Shown: positions 54,307-64,000 of the stretch, piece by piece | How the letters are laid out: each line of letters starts with the position of its first letter | Position numbering within the stretch: the first letter of the stretch is position 1 | Assembly (NCBI RefSeq): GCF_000143415.4 | Contig: NW_003314290.1 | Coordinates: forward strand, 1,222,932-1,286,931 | DNA length: 64,000 nt | Origin: Selaginella moellendorffii | Taxonomy: Eukaryota; Streptophyta; Lycopodiopsida; Selaginellales; Selaginellaceae | Direction of reading: 5' to 3' | Made by a program: the position numbers and the translations under genes | The notes under the pieces: model-generated | Told to the model about the DNA's origin: nothing | The model's database searches: none | Seen by the model: only the letters and a program-made list of their open reading frames with translations

Positions 54307-55000
54307 AGCCATTGCCGCTATTACGGTCCAAATGGTTCGTGAATGTTTTGGTAGTCCCACGCTCTTGTAATTCTCTATAGTTTTCTTGTATCTTTGTTTG
54401 CAGGACCGAAAGCGAACGGTGGTGCACAAAACGATTGGAAGGGAGTTTGGAGCCATACCAGCATCAAAAACCAATATGGTAATAGCGAAAACCGCATAGG
54501 AAAAAATCATTTTTTTGGACTGTGGCATTAGGATTGACAACTGCGGATAGTCCATACGGAGCAACAGCTAGTGCTGGAAGTTACATTTTTGAGTTCTCGA
54601 GACCATTACAAACGTCAGATCGCCTCCAACAGGTTCTTACTCGATTATCAGTCACTCTTTTCCTCACAGCTTCTCGTTTTCTCTCTCTTTCTTTTACTGT
54701 TTCAAACAGGATGCTCAGTTTAGCATTGGAAAGAGCCACAGATTCGCTTCAGCGTTCTGGTTCCCGGTGAACAACGTGGAATGGAGTCCAATGCAGCACT
54801 CCTCGATGAACTGCGAGTGGACTCCTCTGAGAATCGTGGCTGCCGAGAACGAGAGAGCCGAATCGGCCATCCTTGCCACATCCATCAGCACCTTTTCGCT
54901 CGTCTTCGCGGTGGGATTGATGCTCGTCTCCGCCGCGATTGCCTGGTGGGTGAAAACTAACAAGCAGGGCCGATTTACACCCATTAGCGACACCTTGTGA
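54307..55000 (+). pseudogene. Truncated haem-protein copy, exons 5 (partial) to 8
   Basis: Begins inside exon 5 (CATTGCCGCTATTACGGTCC, 9 nt deleted relative to the parent), then exons 6 (54404-), 7 and 8 with introns and the same stop codon (54998-55000). Exons 6-8 differ from the parent by few substitutions and remain open, but there is no signal peptide, ATG or first half. A GA-to-GAAAG change (PEANG to PKANG) is visible in exon 6. Confidence 0.88.
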
Positions 55001-55291
55001 CAATGATTACGATTTAATATCTTTAAAAATATTCTATATGTATATAAAAAATCGCAAGATAAAAACGAAAAAGAAGCTCCTGCTAGCTTCCTGAGATTGC
55101 ACCGGTGCCGAGAACGTAGTCCAAGAAACTCATAAACAAAAATTGCCCTATATAACACTTGAAGTTTAAACTCGAGATCATCCAGGAACACTTCATTTTG
55201 GGTGCAACTCTTAAATCATTTTATTACTCCAAGCTCAAGCAATTTTCGGGCTCAAACATACCCAATTTCTTTCCTCTTAGGGAGTTTCTAG

Positions 55292-56386
55292 TTATAAAAA
55301 GCACTTAAAACGTTTCCGAACTGCATAGGCCTCAAGGATAGCACCATCCATCCTCATACAATACTGCAGAAGAGCAAGATCATGAGACTGTAGAAAAAAG
55401 CAAGGAAGACTGACCAGCTTCGCCCGCAGGAGGTCCCTTCGTTTACAGACCTCGACATAATTGGGTATTCGCTCCATCATATACCTGGACCGACACAGAG
55501 AAAGGAAAGAATTAGAGAGGGTAATTCGATGGTGTTTTCCCTACATGTTTTCCGCTGCTGCAACAAGATCGTCTCTCGGCCCAGAACGTAGGGCCGAGTA
55601 GGACAAGTCAGGGAGGGCCTTGTATACTGGCAGCCGGGTGTTGATCATCCAGCAGTAAGCGTGGTACATGCATGTCTGCACAGGGAAATATATGTGTTAC
55701 ATGTCATTCCAGAACGAGAAACTACTTACTATCAAAGCATGGTCGTGGGGGCTGATGGACTCTGGGGGCCTTGCAGTCAAGAGCAAGCTGGTGAAAGGGC
55801 TAGTGTTGATCGCCTGGATCAACTGGGAGAGGGCATGCACGTCGTCCATGCACGTACCGGTTGGCGGCGGGTACGAATGACAGAACTCGGGGACACGCCG
55901 TCACTGGAAGACGTAGCCGCCTGTCTTGTACTCGTGGAGCACATCTCGCAGCAGCCGCAGGAGAACTCGGTCCTTCCTCTTCCTGCCGCGTGATGCAGCG
56001 CACCATCTGGCTGCATTAGCGGAAGTAGCCCGAGTCCATGATCCGGTCTAGGATTGGAATGGCTGGGGATGCTTCGAGTTCCTCCAGCTGGGAGGATTGT
56101 AAAACCCGAAGAGAAAGCGACGAGATGTAGCGAAGATCCTCGTCGGTGACACCGTTTGTGGGATCGAGCCGGACGTAGAGTTCGCGCTCTTGAAGGCTGT
56201 CAAAGAGACGACCACAGTAGAGAAGCTGGATGAGACGGCCCAGCTTGCCCAGTCCGCCCCAATCGAAGAGCACCAGATAGGCTTCCACGACTCGACAAGA
56301 GCCCTAACCAGTTTTTTCTTTCTGGCCAGATCCCTCTGGTGCGCCATAGCCAAGTCCTTCTGCCACAGCCGCATCTTTCTCTCCAT
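55292..56386 (-). pseudogene. Frameshifted copy of the uncharacterised gene
   Basis: Shares the start (MERKMRLWQKDLAMAHQRDL), splice sites and last exon with the 343-aa gene. Relative to the parent it lacks 21 and 16 nt near 56270-56285, shifting the frame after LVESWK, and has further deletions around 55975-56030. The last exon ends KRFKCFL. Not expected to make a full product. Confidence 0.85.
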
Positions 56387-56864
56387 TTACCCTAGCACGA
56401 GACACCTATTTATTCTTGTTTCGGTTGAGAATATTGGCCCTTATTTTATCAAATCTCTTTTATAGCCTACCTTTTTACTCAGCTTGTGAGAAATTTTAAC
56501 TATACTTTTATTTTTAATTCACGTGAACATGACAAATGGGTATCTTTTGGAACATGTATAGACGCACGCAAATAGGAATGACACATAACCTCAAACACCT
56601 AGAGTAGAGAATTTCTAGAATTCTTTTGGTTCTCTAAGTTAGATATTTTCCAGTATTTGCAAGCCCCTTTAGCAAAAGAATTTCATGTGATTTCAAAGGA
56701 TGAGACATTTTAGCTTTTTGCAATACTTTTATTTTAATTCATATTTTATTACATGCTTTTAAAACAGTTGGTTTGAACTCTTGCAAAATGGTTGAACAAA
56801 ATGTCAGGAATAGCATGTTACCTTAACATTTAAGAGTAGAGAATTTCTAGAGTTGAATATTGCT

Positions 56865-58611
56865 ATGGAACTAGATATGGTTTTCGTGATCCCAGTTCTA
56901 GCAACTGGACTTGTGGGTGTGATTGTGTATGCTTTGCTTTGGAAGTTTTGGATCGCTCCAAGTAGAAAAGAGGCTGTTCTGAGGAAGCAGGGGATCAAGG
57001 GTCCTTCTCTAGGCCCGCCTCAGCTCTTCAAGGGCGGAAACAAGGACGAGGTGCTCAAGCGGAGGTTCTCCAAGCGGAAATTCACGCTCGAGTTTGATGG
57101 AGCTCATGATATTCTTTCGCACGTTCTTCCAGACATTCATAGCTTCTCCAAGAAATATGGTACGGTACTATGAACATAGCTAGGTTAAATTCTTTCTGTT
57201 CTCTTCGAAATTCCAGAAATGCCGTACATGTACTGGTGGGGGAATGAGCTACGGATGACTGTCACTGATCCTGAGGTGGTAAGATGGGTTTTATCGAAGA
57301 ATCCACAGTCATTTGGAAAGTCTGCTTCGATCCAAGCCACTCTTATCAAATTGCTTGGTTACGGTCTCGTTGCTTCAAATGGTGAGCACTGGGCTCAGCA
57401 CAGAAGAGTGGTCGGCCCAGCTTTTCATCTGGAAAAGCTCAAGGTAAAATTCAGGAAAATAATTGCTTTTCAACATACTTTAATTATTATTTGCAGAATA
57501 TCATGGCTGGAACCATGGTCGATTGCACCTCTAAAGTGCTGTCCAGATGGGATAACGATGGAGAATTTGAGATTGATGTTGAAAAGGAGTTCTCCTTCCT
57601 GGCTGCGGATGTGATCTCCCACACTGCATTTGGAAGCAGCTTTGAGAAGGGCAGAAGGATTTTTCATCTTCTCAACTTGCAAGCTGAGCTTTTGACCAAG
57701 ATTGCATTCTCACCAATGCAATGGATGCCCTTTGGAAGGTAATATATCACTGGTAATAATTAAACTATGGATCTTTCAGGTTGCATCCACTGAGGGAAAA
57801 CCTCCAACTATGGGAAGTCCAAAAGGAGCTCGATGCAATATTGCTTGGTCTCGTCAAAGATCGGCGGAAATCAGCTTCGTATGGGAGAGACTTGCTGGGT
57901 CTGATGTTGGAGCAGAGCCAAGATAACCCGGCTTTCAAAGATGACAAACTCGTTGGAGAGTGCAAGACGTTCTACATTGCTGGGCAGGAAACCACGGCCA
58001 CCCTCTTAACTTGGGCAATGTATTTGCTTTCACAACACCGTGAATGGCAAGACCGCGCCCGCAAAGAAGTTCTTGAGGTTTGTAAAGAAGATGAGATCAA
58101 TGCCGAGGCTCTAAACAAGCTAAAGCTGGTAAGCAAACAAAACTTATCGTAAATTCAATGATCTTGTGATTTTGTTTTCCAGGTTGGAATGATCTTAAAC
58201 GAAACATTGCGACTCTATCCTCCTATACCAATCATTCAACGAGGGACCTTCAATGACACAACCATGGGCGATAAGATCAGCATTCCCAAAGGTATTGTTC
58301 TCGTCATTCCAATCCTGGCCATGCACCACGACAAGGAGCAATGGGGTGGCGATGCCCACGAATTCAACCCAGAGCGATTTGCGAGAGGAGCTTCCAAGGC
58401 GTGCAAGCATCCCAATGCCTTCATGCCCTTTTCTTTCGGGCCGCGGGTTTGTATCGGGCAGACTTTTGCTCTCATCGAGGCCAAAATCGCACTCGCTATG
58501 ATTCTTAGGAGGTTTTCTGCAAGCCTCTCACCAAATTATCAGCACTGCCCTGTGTCGGGCGTGACTCTCAAACCACTTCATGGTATGCAACTTACATTCA
58601 TAAGGCGATAA
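56865..58611 (+). CDS. Cytochrome P450, CYP72 clan, copy 2
   Basis: Five exons (56865-57159, 57217-57443, 57497-57738, 57780-58128, 58183-58611) match copy 1 exon for exon and encode 513 residues. Motifs are intact: AGQETTATLL, ETLR, FNPERFARG and FSFGPRVCIGQ. About 15 residues differ from copy 1; notable are Arg to His just before the C-helix Trp (GEHWAQHRR), Gly to Glu at the exon 1/2 junction (YEMPYMYWW) and Gln to His (AFHLEK). It is the only gene in the second segmental copy that kept its full coding capacity. Upstream sequence diverges more than the exons and lacks the 79-bp tandem duplication. Confidence 0.94.
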
Positions 58612-58769
58612 AATATCAAGAAAGGGATTAAAGGGTATTTTATAAATTTATATATTAAATCCAAATATTATATAATTAATATGATTAACTGTTTTACAAA
58701 TAAGAATAAAATAAATAAAATATTTTTTTCCTGCTGTTTTGATTTTAATGGAATAAAACGTATAAAAGC

Positions 58770-59470
58770 TGGTAATGACCTTATAACCTGGGGTACAAGC
58801 TTGTTTCTGCTTGCGGCGAGGCACTATAAGCTCCCCACAAAGAGTTATCATGGTGGAGACTTCCCCCAAACCGAGTTGGAGAGGAACTGCCTAGACTAGT
58901 GGCAGTCACAAGTTTGCTTTGTTTTTCTTCCAGTTACTCGGTGCTGGGAAGTCTCCATCACTGGAACCTGGTAAAGCTCCGAGGGATCAAACAGGCTCCT
59001 CGTCTAAGCACATGACGAATGGATCGCTGGACAAGTGGATTTACCAGTCACCTGTAGTCGTCCTTTTCTATCCAGCATAAGTGGGATAAGAATATGGGAC
59101 ACGTGCTTGTGCTAGGTGTACTTTTGGACCAAAGCTGAAAGACCCGGCTGTGATAACTGTTGAAAACCTTGGATTTTCGCTCTTCAGACAAATTGGAAAA
59201 GTCAATTTTCTTTACATGTTAGGGCACCGCAGTACGTTCCAAGAGGTCTGGCTGCTGGTGTCCCCATGACATTGCCCCAAACCGTTCATGGGCTTTGAAT
59301 CCTTGCCTAGTACAGAAGCCAGCCATAGGCCTGCTATTTGAGTACTATGTAGGATTGAGCTTGGAAGCATCATTGGAGGAGGTATCTGGTACAATAGAGC
59401 TTGTTCTGGAGTATGAAACGATAGTATCTTTCATACTAGCCTTCAAGATATTGAATTTGGGGATTTACAA
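58770..59470 (+). pseudogene. Receptor-like kinase relic, copy 2
   Basis: Same relic as at 49.1-49.8 kb, with further loss: the LVKLLGFC segment is cut (CTGGTAAAGCTCCGAGGGATC) but HMTNGSLDKWIYQS and the flanking GGDFPQTELERNCLD survive. A 14-18 bp insertion lies near 59150. Confidence 0.7.
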
Positions 59471-59614
59471 TTGGCTCCCAGAATAAGTATATTATAAATT
59501 TTTGTATTTTGTTAACATATATAAATTTACAAAGTTATAGAAAGATTGCTGTTTCAAATATGTTTATAATATAAATTTATATTTAACATATAAACACGAA
59601 GACTAAATATATTA

Positions 59615-59788
59615 TGTGAGGGCCAAGTGTACGGCTACGATGCCGTATACTAATATTAGCGTAGTGGATTTTGGTAGCCGTCGGATTGGTTTCAATCCGG
59701 ACCACTCGCTCCTGTATATAAGCTAGGGTTTTTGGGCTAATTGATATGCACATTTCTATATTCCCTTTCCATATTCCATGCACTCACA
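59615..59788 (+). repeat. 5' LTR
   Basis: 174 bp, TGTGAG...CTCACA. Contains TATATAAGC (about 59716) as a likely TATA box. Followed by TTGGTGGAGGTGG, where a tRNA primer-binding site should start (TGG); the tRNA is not identified. Confidence 0.93.
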
Positions 59789-60025
59789 TTGGTGGAGGTG
59801 GTTGAGGGGCACCTTTGATTGTCCCTGGGGAGTGCTTGGATTTGGGATTTCGATTTAGATCTAGCTTTTGCATTGTCTAGATCTAGCTTTTTCCATTTCC
59901 TTTCTTTTGTTCTTTCCTTTCAGGATTTTGGTTTAGATCTAGCTTTTTGCATTGTCTAGATCTACCATTTCTTTCCAGCTTTTTGTCATTTCTCTTCTTT
60001 TGCTCTTTCTTTTTCATTCATTTTC

Positions 60026-60319
60026 ATGGCTGATCCGCAATCTCCTCCTTTGACTCTAGAGCAGCAGTTGGTTCAATTGCTTGATGCTATGCGCTTGCAA
60101 TTGAACAACCAAACTCAGTTGATGGCGGCGTTCACGGCACATGGTACAACTCCTCCTGCTTTTGGTGCCAATCCTCGCGTTCGACCGGAGTTCTTTCGTG
60201 GGAATCCTGGGGATGATGTGTACCATTGGTTCGATCACTTCACGGTGATTGCCACATATCATTCTTGGGATGATGCTCGACGTTTGCGTGAGTTCCCCAC
60301 ATCCGAGTCAAGCTTTTGA
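60026..60319 (+). pseudogene. Truncated gag start
   Basis: An ATG-started frame reads MADPQSPPLTLEQQLVQLLD and then RPEFFRGNPGDDVYHWFDHF, a gypsy gag N-terminus. At about 60290 it leaves gag and runs into protease-flank sequence in another frame, ending in a stop. The rest of gag is missing here. Confidence 0.8.
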
Positions 60320-60992
60320 CCTCATTCTTGGTATGGATTGGTTGCAGCACAATCATGCCAAGTGTGACTTTGAGGCTTCTCCCCCTTATCTCATACTTCC
60401 TTATGTTTCATCCATTCCTCTCACTTCCGTACCTCTTCGTCCCTCTACTTCTACCTCTGCTTCCATTACTTTTGTTCCCCCACTATTTCCTCTTGTGTTT
60501 TCATCTTGTTCTGCTCTTCCTTTTTCCGATCCCTCCGATGATCTTTGTGTTGCAGCTGTTGACCAGCTCATGAAGGAGTATTCTGATCTCTTTGAGTTTG
60601 ACCTATCGTCTGGGGCCAAGATTGCCACACGTCATCCCATTCCAACCGGGGATGCTCGTCCAATCAAGGTTCCTGTTCGTCGTCGGTCACCCAAGGAGAT
60701 CAAGATTTTACGTGCAAACGTCAAGGAGATGTTGGAGAAGGGTGTTATTCGGAAGTCGCGGAGTCCTTGGGCATGTGAACCTCATCTTATGACGAAGCCT
60801 GATGGGAGTATTTGTTTCTGCATCGACTATCGTCCGTTAAATGAAGTGACGATCCCGGACGTGTACCCTCTTCCTCACACTGCTGATCTCTTGGATCGTC
60901 TGGGGCGAAGTCGTTGGTTCACCAAGCTAGATCTTGCTTCTGGGTATTGGCAAGTACCAATGGCTGAAGAAGATATTCCTAAGACTGCATAA
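60300..60992 (+). pseudogene. Protease end and N-terminal half of reverse transcriptase
   Basis: The frame contains FDLILGMDWLQHNHAKCDF (the end of the gypsy aspartic protease), then RT with EMLEKGVIRKSRSPWA, CIDYRPLNEVTIPDVYPLP and FTKLDLASGYWQVPM, and breaks off after DIPKTA. The catalytic Asp of the protease and the FGLTNAP part of RT are absent. Confidence 0.85.
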
Positions 60993-61320
60993 CATTGTGC
61001 CAAGCGAAGAGCATCGTCAAGAGTGGCAGGAGCAAGTGCATGCACAAGTCCGACAAGATCTTGACGAAGTGCTGGCCACAACATTCCTAGCTTGATCCGC
61101 TCCGACATATTTGGCTCCGCACGAAGCAAAAGACTTCGGAAACGAACGCCAAATTGCATCACCAACTCAGATGGCCCTTGGCGAAGACGATGCAATTGTT
61201 GGAAGGCATCATCACAATCGTCGGCGTGTCCGAAGGCGCGTTTGAAGACGTCCGGAAGAACACTCCAATCGCCACGAGTAGCTGCGCTCAATCCATTGTA
61301 CCACTGCAATGCCGTCCCTT
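60993..61320 (-). pseudogene. Inverted gag segment inside pol
   Basis: On the minus strand this reads QWYNGLSAATRGDWSVLPDV through a DAFQQLHRLRQGPSELVMQF stretch and ALAPATLDDALRLAQCYAVL, a Retrotrans_gag core. It is in reverse orientation, replacing the RT section between KTA and the FIDDVLIHS active-site region. It is the piece that the gag frame at 60026 lacks. Confidence 0.85.
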
Positions 61321-61322
61321 AG

Positions 61323-63527
61323 ATGTACGAGGTTCTTTGCGATATGCCGGAGGTGACGGCTGACTTCATTGATGATGTCTTGATCCATTCGGAGGGGACG
61401 TGGGAGGAGCATGTTCGTGATGTTTGTAAAGTGTTGGATCGGCTACACGACGTTGGTTTAAAGCTGAAGCGGTCGAAGTGCATGTTTGGGTCCAAGGATA
61501 CAACTTATCTTGGGTACCGTATTTCTCGTGAGGGTTTGCAAGTTGATCCTGACAAACTTGTGGCTGTTCTAAAGTTCCCTACTCCAAAGTGTGTGAATGA
61601 TGTGCAGCGTTTTTTGGGTAAGGTGCAATATCTCGGTCGTTTTGTGGATCATCTTTCCGATCGCACTACACCATTGCGAGCGTTGCTGAAGTCATCAACG
61701 TCATCTTTCATCTGGTCTCCCAATTGTGAGCGGGCGTTCGTGAATCTCAAAGAGCTATTGACGACTCCTCCGGTTTTGGCATATCCTGACTACACTCGAC
61801 CTTTTATTTTGCGCGTGGATGCTTCTGACATTGGTCTTGGAGGTGTGTTGATGCAAGAGAGCTCGAGTGTGCCTGGTCAGCGCCATCCCATTGCATACAT
61901 CAGCCGTACATTACAACCAGCGGAGATGAACTACTCCACGACGGAGAAGGAGTGTTTAGCAGCAGTCTGGGGTTTCGAGAAACTTCATGCATATCTACAT
62001 GGTTCTCGGACGTTACTTGAAGGTGACCATGCTGCTGTTACTTCATTATTGAAGCGGAAGAACCTGGTTGGTCGTACGGCTCGATGGGCTTTGAAGCTTC
62101 AGATATATGATTTCGATGTTGTTCATCGCCTAGGGAGTTCTATGGCTGATGCTGATGCCCTTTCTCGAGCTCCTCTTCCTTCTCCACTCACTTCTCATGT
62201 TTCTGACGAACCTGTTGTTCCAGCATCTGTGGATTTTCTAGATGAGGATTATGTGCCGTTGGCGGTTGCTGTCCTTGACGTTCAGTGTCCACAGGGCATA
62301 GAGCAAGATCTACCTTCTCTTGATGAGGTTCGCGAGGCTCAAAAGATTGAGCCGTGGATTCGAAGGCTTTGAGATGGGTTTAAGAATCCTGCATCACTTG
62401 CTGATGACTTACCTTTTCGGCATTTACATTCTCAATATCGCCTTGAAGATGGCCTTCTTTATTTTGTGGGGACGGATCCTGCTGATCATTTACGGCTGGT
62501 GGTGCCTTTGGTGTTTATTCCGCGGTTTCTCCATGCCTACCATGATTCTCCTATTCTAGGTGGGCATATGGGACACCGTCGTGTCACCGAGAAGCTGCGC
62601 AGATCTTTCTATTGGCCAGAGATGCGACGTGATATTATCCGGTATGTGTGTAGCTGCGTTTGGTGCCAAACTCGTAATACTCCCCCTTGTGCTGCGGAAG
62701 GACGGTTGGAGTCAATTGCAGTTTCTCGTCCGTTTGAGTTGGTGGCGTTTGATCTTATGGGACCTTTTCCGCGATCGACTGCTGCCAATGAGTATGTTAT
62801 TATTGCTTCTGACTACTTGACTCGTTGGGTGGAAGTTGGTGCTCTTGCTAGTGCTTTTGCAACTGCTGTTGGATACTTCCTCCTCAATCGAGTGGTGTTC
62901 CAGCATTCTTGTCCAGAGCGGATTCTTTCGGATAATGGTCCTGCATTTATGGCTGAGGTATTTCATGTTTTGACATCTCGGTTGGGGATACGCCACACTT
63001 TTACGAGTGCTTATCATCCACAATCAGACGGTCTGGTGGAACGGCTCGTTCGGACATTCAAAGGGATGATTGCGAAGTATGTGAACTTTCAACATTTGGA
63101 TTGGGATGGTTATTTGCCGTCTCTTCGGTATGCCTATGTCACAGGGGTGCAGAGTTCTGTTGGTGCTTCACCATATAAACTTCTATATGGTCATGATCCA
63201 ATATTACCAACAGAGCTGGGTTTACCTTCGCGATTGCCACGAGCTCCTGATGCTAGGTCATGGGATCAATATTTGACAAGCATTCTTCCACTTGTCCGAG
63301 CAGAGTCTGCTGAACACTTAAGCCGCGTACAAGTGGGACAACAACGGCGTTACAATTCCCATCATCGTCCACCTGCGGAGTACAAAGTGGATGATTTGGT
63401 GTTAGTCCGTTTTCCCCATCTTACGGTACGTGGTTCATCTAAGGGGCTCCTTGCGCAGTGGAAAGGACCGTATCGGGTGTTGCGGCAAGTTGGACCACAA
63501 GTTTATGAGGTTCGGCATGACGTTTAG
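61323..63527 (+). pseudogene. RT catalytic end, RNase H and integrase
   Basis: One frame interrupted by TGA at 62370-62372. First part: FIDDVLIHSEGTWEEHV (RT active site), FLGKVQYLGRFV, RNase H with RVDASDIGLGGVL, TEKECLAAVW and ADADALSRAP. Second part: integrase zinc finger (H-x3-H... C-x2-C as CVWC), catalytic Asp in FDLMGPF, Asp in SDNGPAF and Glu in HPQSDGLVERL, and a WKGPYRVLRQVGPQVYEV GPY/F module. It ends at TAG; an open extension after it (QADPPEIVHVQRLKRF) suggests CAG changed to TAG. No chromodomain seen. Confidence 0.9.
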
Positions 63528-63706
63528 CAGGCCGATCCTCCGGAGATTGTGCATGTGCAGCGGTTAAAACGCTTCATACAAAGGGATCAGGAGCAGTTAA
63601 TACCATCTACAGATCCACCAATGCCTCCTCCTGACGTTCCTCCAGATCCCGGCCCATCTACAAGAGAACCCTGACGGCCTTCCATTATTCCGAGAGGAAG
63701 GGATGA

Positions 63707-63880
63707 TGTGAGGGCCAAGTGTACGGCTACGATGCCGTATACTAATATTAGCGTAGTGGATTTTGGTAGCCGTCGGATTGGTTTCAATCCGGACCACTCG
63801 CTCCTGTATATAAGCTAGGGTTTTTGGGCTAATTGATATGCACATTTCTGTATTCCCTTTCCATATTCCATGCACTCACA
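63707..63880 (+). repeat. 3' LTR
   Basis: 174 bp, matching the 5' LTR except TTCTGTATT for TTCTATATT near the 3' end. Confidence 0.93.
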
Positions 63881-64000
63881 ATTATTAATTAAATATTTCT
63901 TATTTATAAAGATTTGCTATACATGGTAAGCAGGGTTCTAAATATTAAAAAAAGTTAAAAGTAACAATTTTATTCAAGATTACACAATGTAAACTTCAAA
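63881..64000. other. AT-rich flank of the retroelement
   Basis: Continues the AT-rich sequence seen before the 5' LTR at 59475-59614. No gene seen. Confidence 0.5.

Larger units (their letters stand above)
59615..63880 (+). mobile_element. Ty3/gypsy LTR retrotransposon, internally rearranged
   Basis: 4266 bp bounded by identical-length LTRs (174 bp) beginning TGTGAG and ending CTCACA, flanked by ATTA (59611-59614 and 63881-63884), a probable 4-bp target duplication. A purine-rich tract (GAGAGGAAGGGATGA, to 63706) precedes the 3' LTR. The inside carries a truncated gag start, a protease/RT join, a gag piece in reverse orientation within RT, RNase H and integrase. Pol has in-frame TGA at about 62370 and TAG at 63525-63527. 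It cannot make complete Gag or RT. LTRs differ by about one base, so insertion is recent. Confidence 0.93.

Noticed and set aside
54307-55000. Second haem-protein gene
   Set aside because: Only exon 5 (part) to exon 8 are present; no start, signal peptide or first half.
62466-63527. Stand-alone integrase gene
   Set aside because: It is in the same frame as the upstream RNase H and separated only by one TGA; it is part of the retroelement pol.
1-64000. CRISPR arrays, tRNA or rRNA genes
   Set aside because: No regularly spaced repeats, cloverleaf or rRNA-like sequence was noticed by reading; a tRNA scan was not possible.

Overview
This window is nuclear DNA of a land plant, most likely the lycophyte Selaginella moellendorffii or a close relative. 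The evidence is plant-type protein families with short (about 50-100 nt) GT-AG introns and very tight gene spacing, an intronless PLS-class PPR gene, plant cis-elements (TGGGCC, telo-box, G-box, W-box) and a Ty3/gypsy LTR element. The species is an inference from gene style; no search was run. Exon models were built by hand from splice sites, reading-frame continuity and family conservation.

Layout. 0.2-3.1 kb: amaranthin-lectin/aerolysin-like gene (+) with a relic duplication of its last exon. 3.4-9 kb, all minus: linker histone H1, neutral/alkaline invertase, and a PAM2 + two-RRM poly(A)-binding-protein interactor (CID8-13 type). 9-10.2 kb: shared divergent promoter. 10.2-12.1 kb: three-RRM hnRNP Q-like/LIF2 gene (+). 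12.45-14.1 kb: decayed P-loop NTPase gene (-). 14.2-14.8 kb: Lys/Arg-rich ORF (+). 14.8-23.2 kb: AT-rich gene desert made of decayed, nested repeats, including readable fossils of a gypsy reverse transcriptase and integrase. 23.2-25.8 kb: plastid-type half ABC transporter (ABCB29-like, +). 26.4 kb: small orphan protein (+). 27.4-34 kb, all minus: SEC23D-like COPII protein, RHF2A-like RING ligase, CBL calcium sensor. 34.4-35.8 kb: ARGLU1 homologue (+). 36-37.3 kb: second P-loop NTPase relic (-). 37.4-41.3 kb, minus: macrodomain protein and anthranilate-phosphoribosyltransferase-like protein. 43.7-49 kb: ethylbenzene-dehydrogenase-related haem-binding membrane protein (+), unrecognised gene (-), CYP72-clan P450 (+), receptor-kinase relic. 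50.1-52.3 kb: PPR gene (+). 52.5-59.5 kb: a degraded second copy of the 38-50 kb block in which only the P450 is intact. 59.6-63.9 kb: young but internally rearranged Ty3/gypsy element.

The genes are mostly unrelated housekeeping or signalling loci (RNA binding, chromatin, ER export, ubiquitylation, calcium sensing, sucrose cleavage); no operon-like pathway is visible. The striking structure is the right half: a mosaic of direct and inverted segmental duplications of macrodomain, TrpD-like, haem-protein, unknown-gene, P450 and kinase-relic segments, with a roughly 1-kb inverted repeat facing the intact TrpD-like gene, an 84-bp micro-inversion inside one pseudogene, and a retroelement whose gag piece sits backwards inside its reverse transcriptase.
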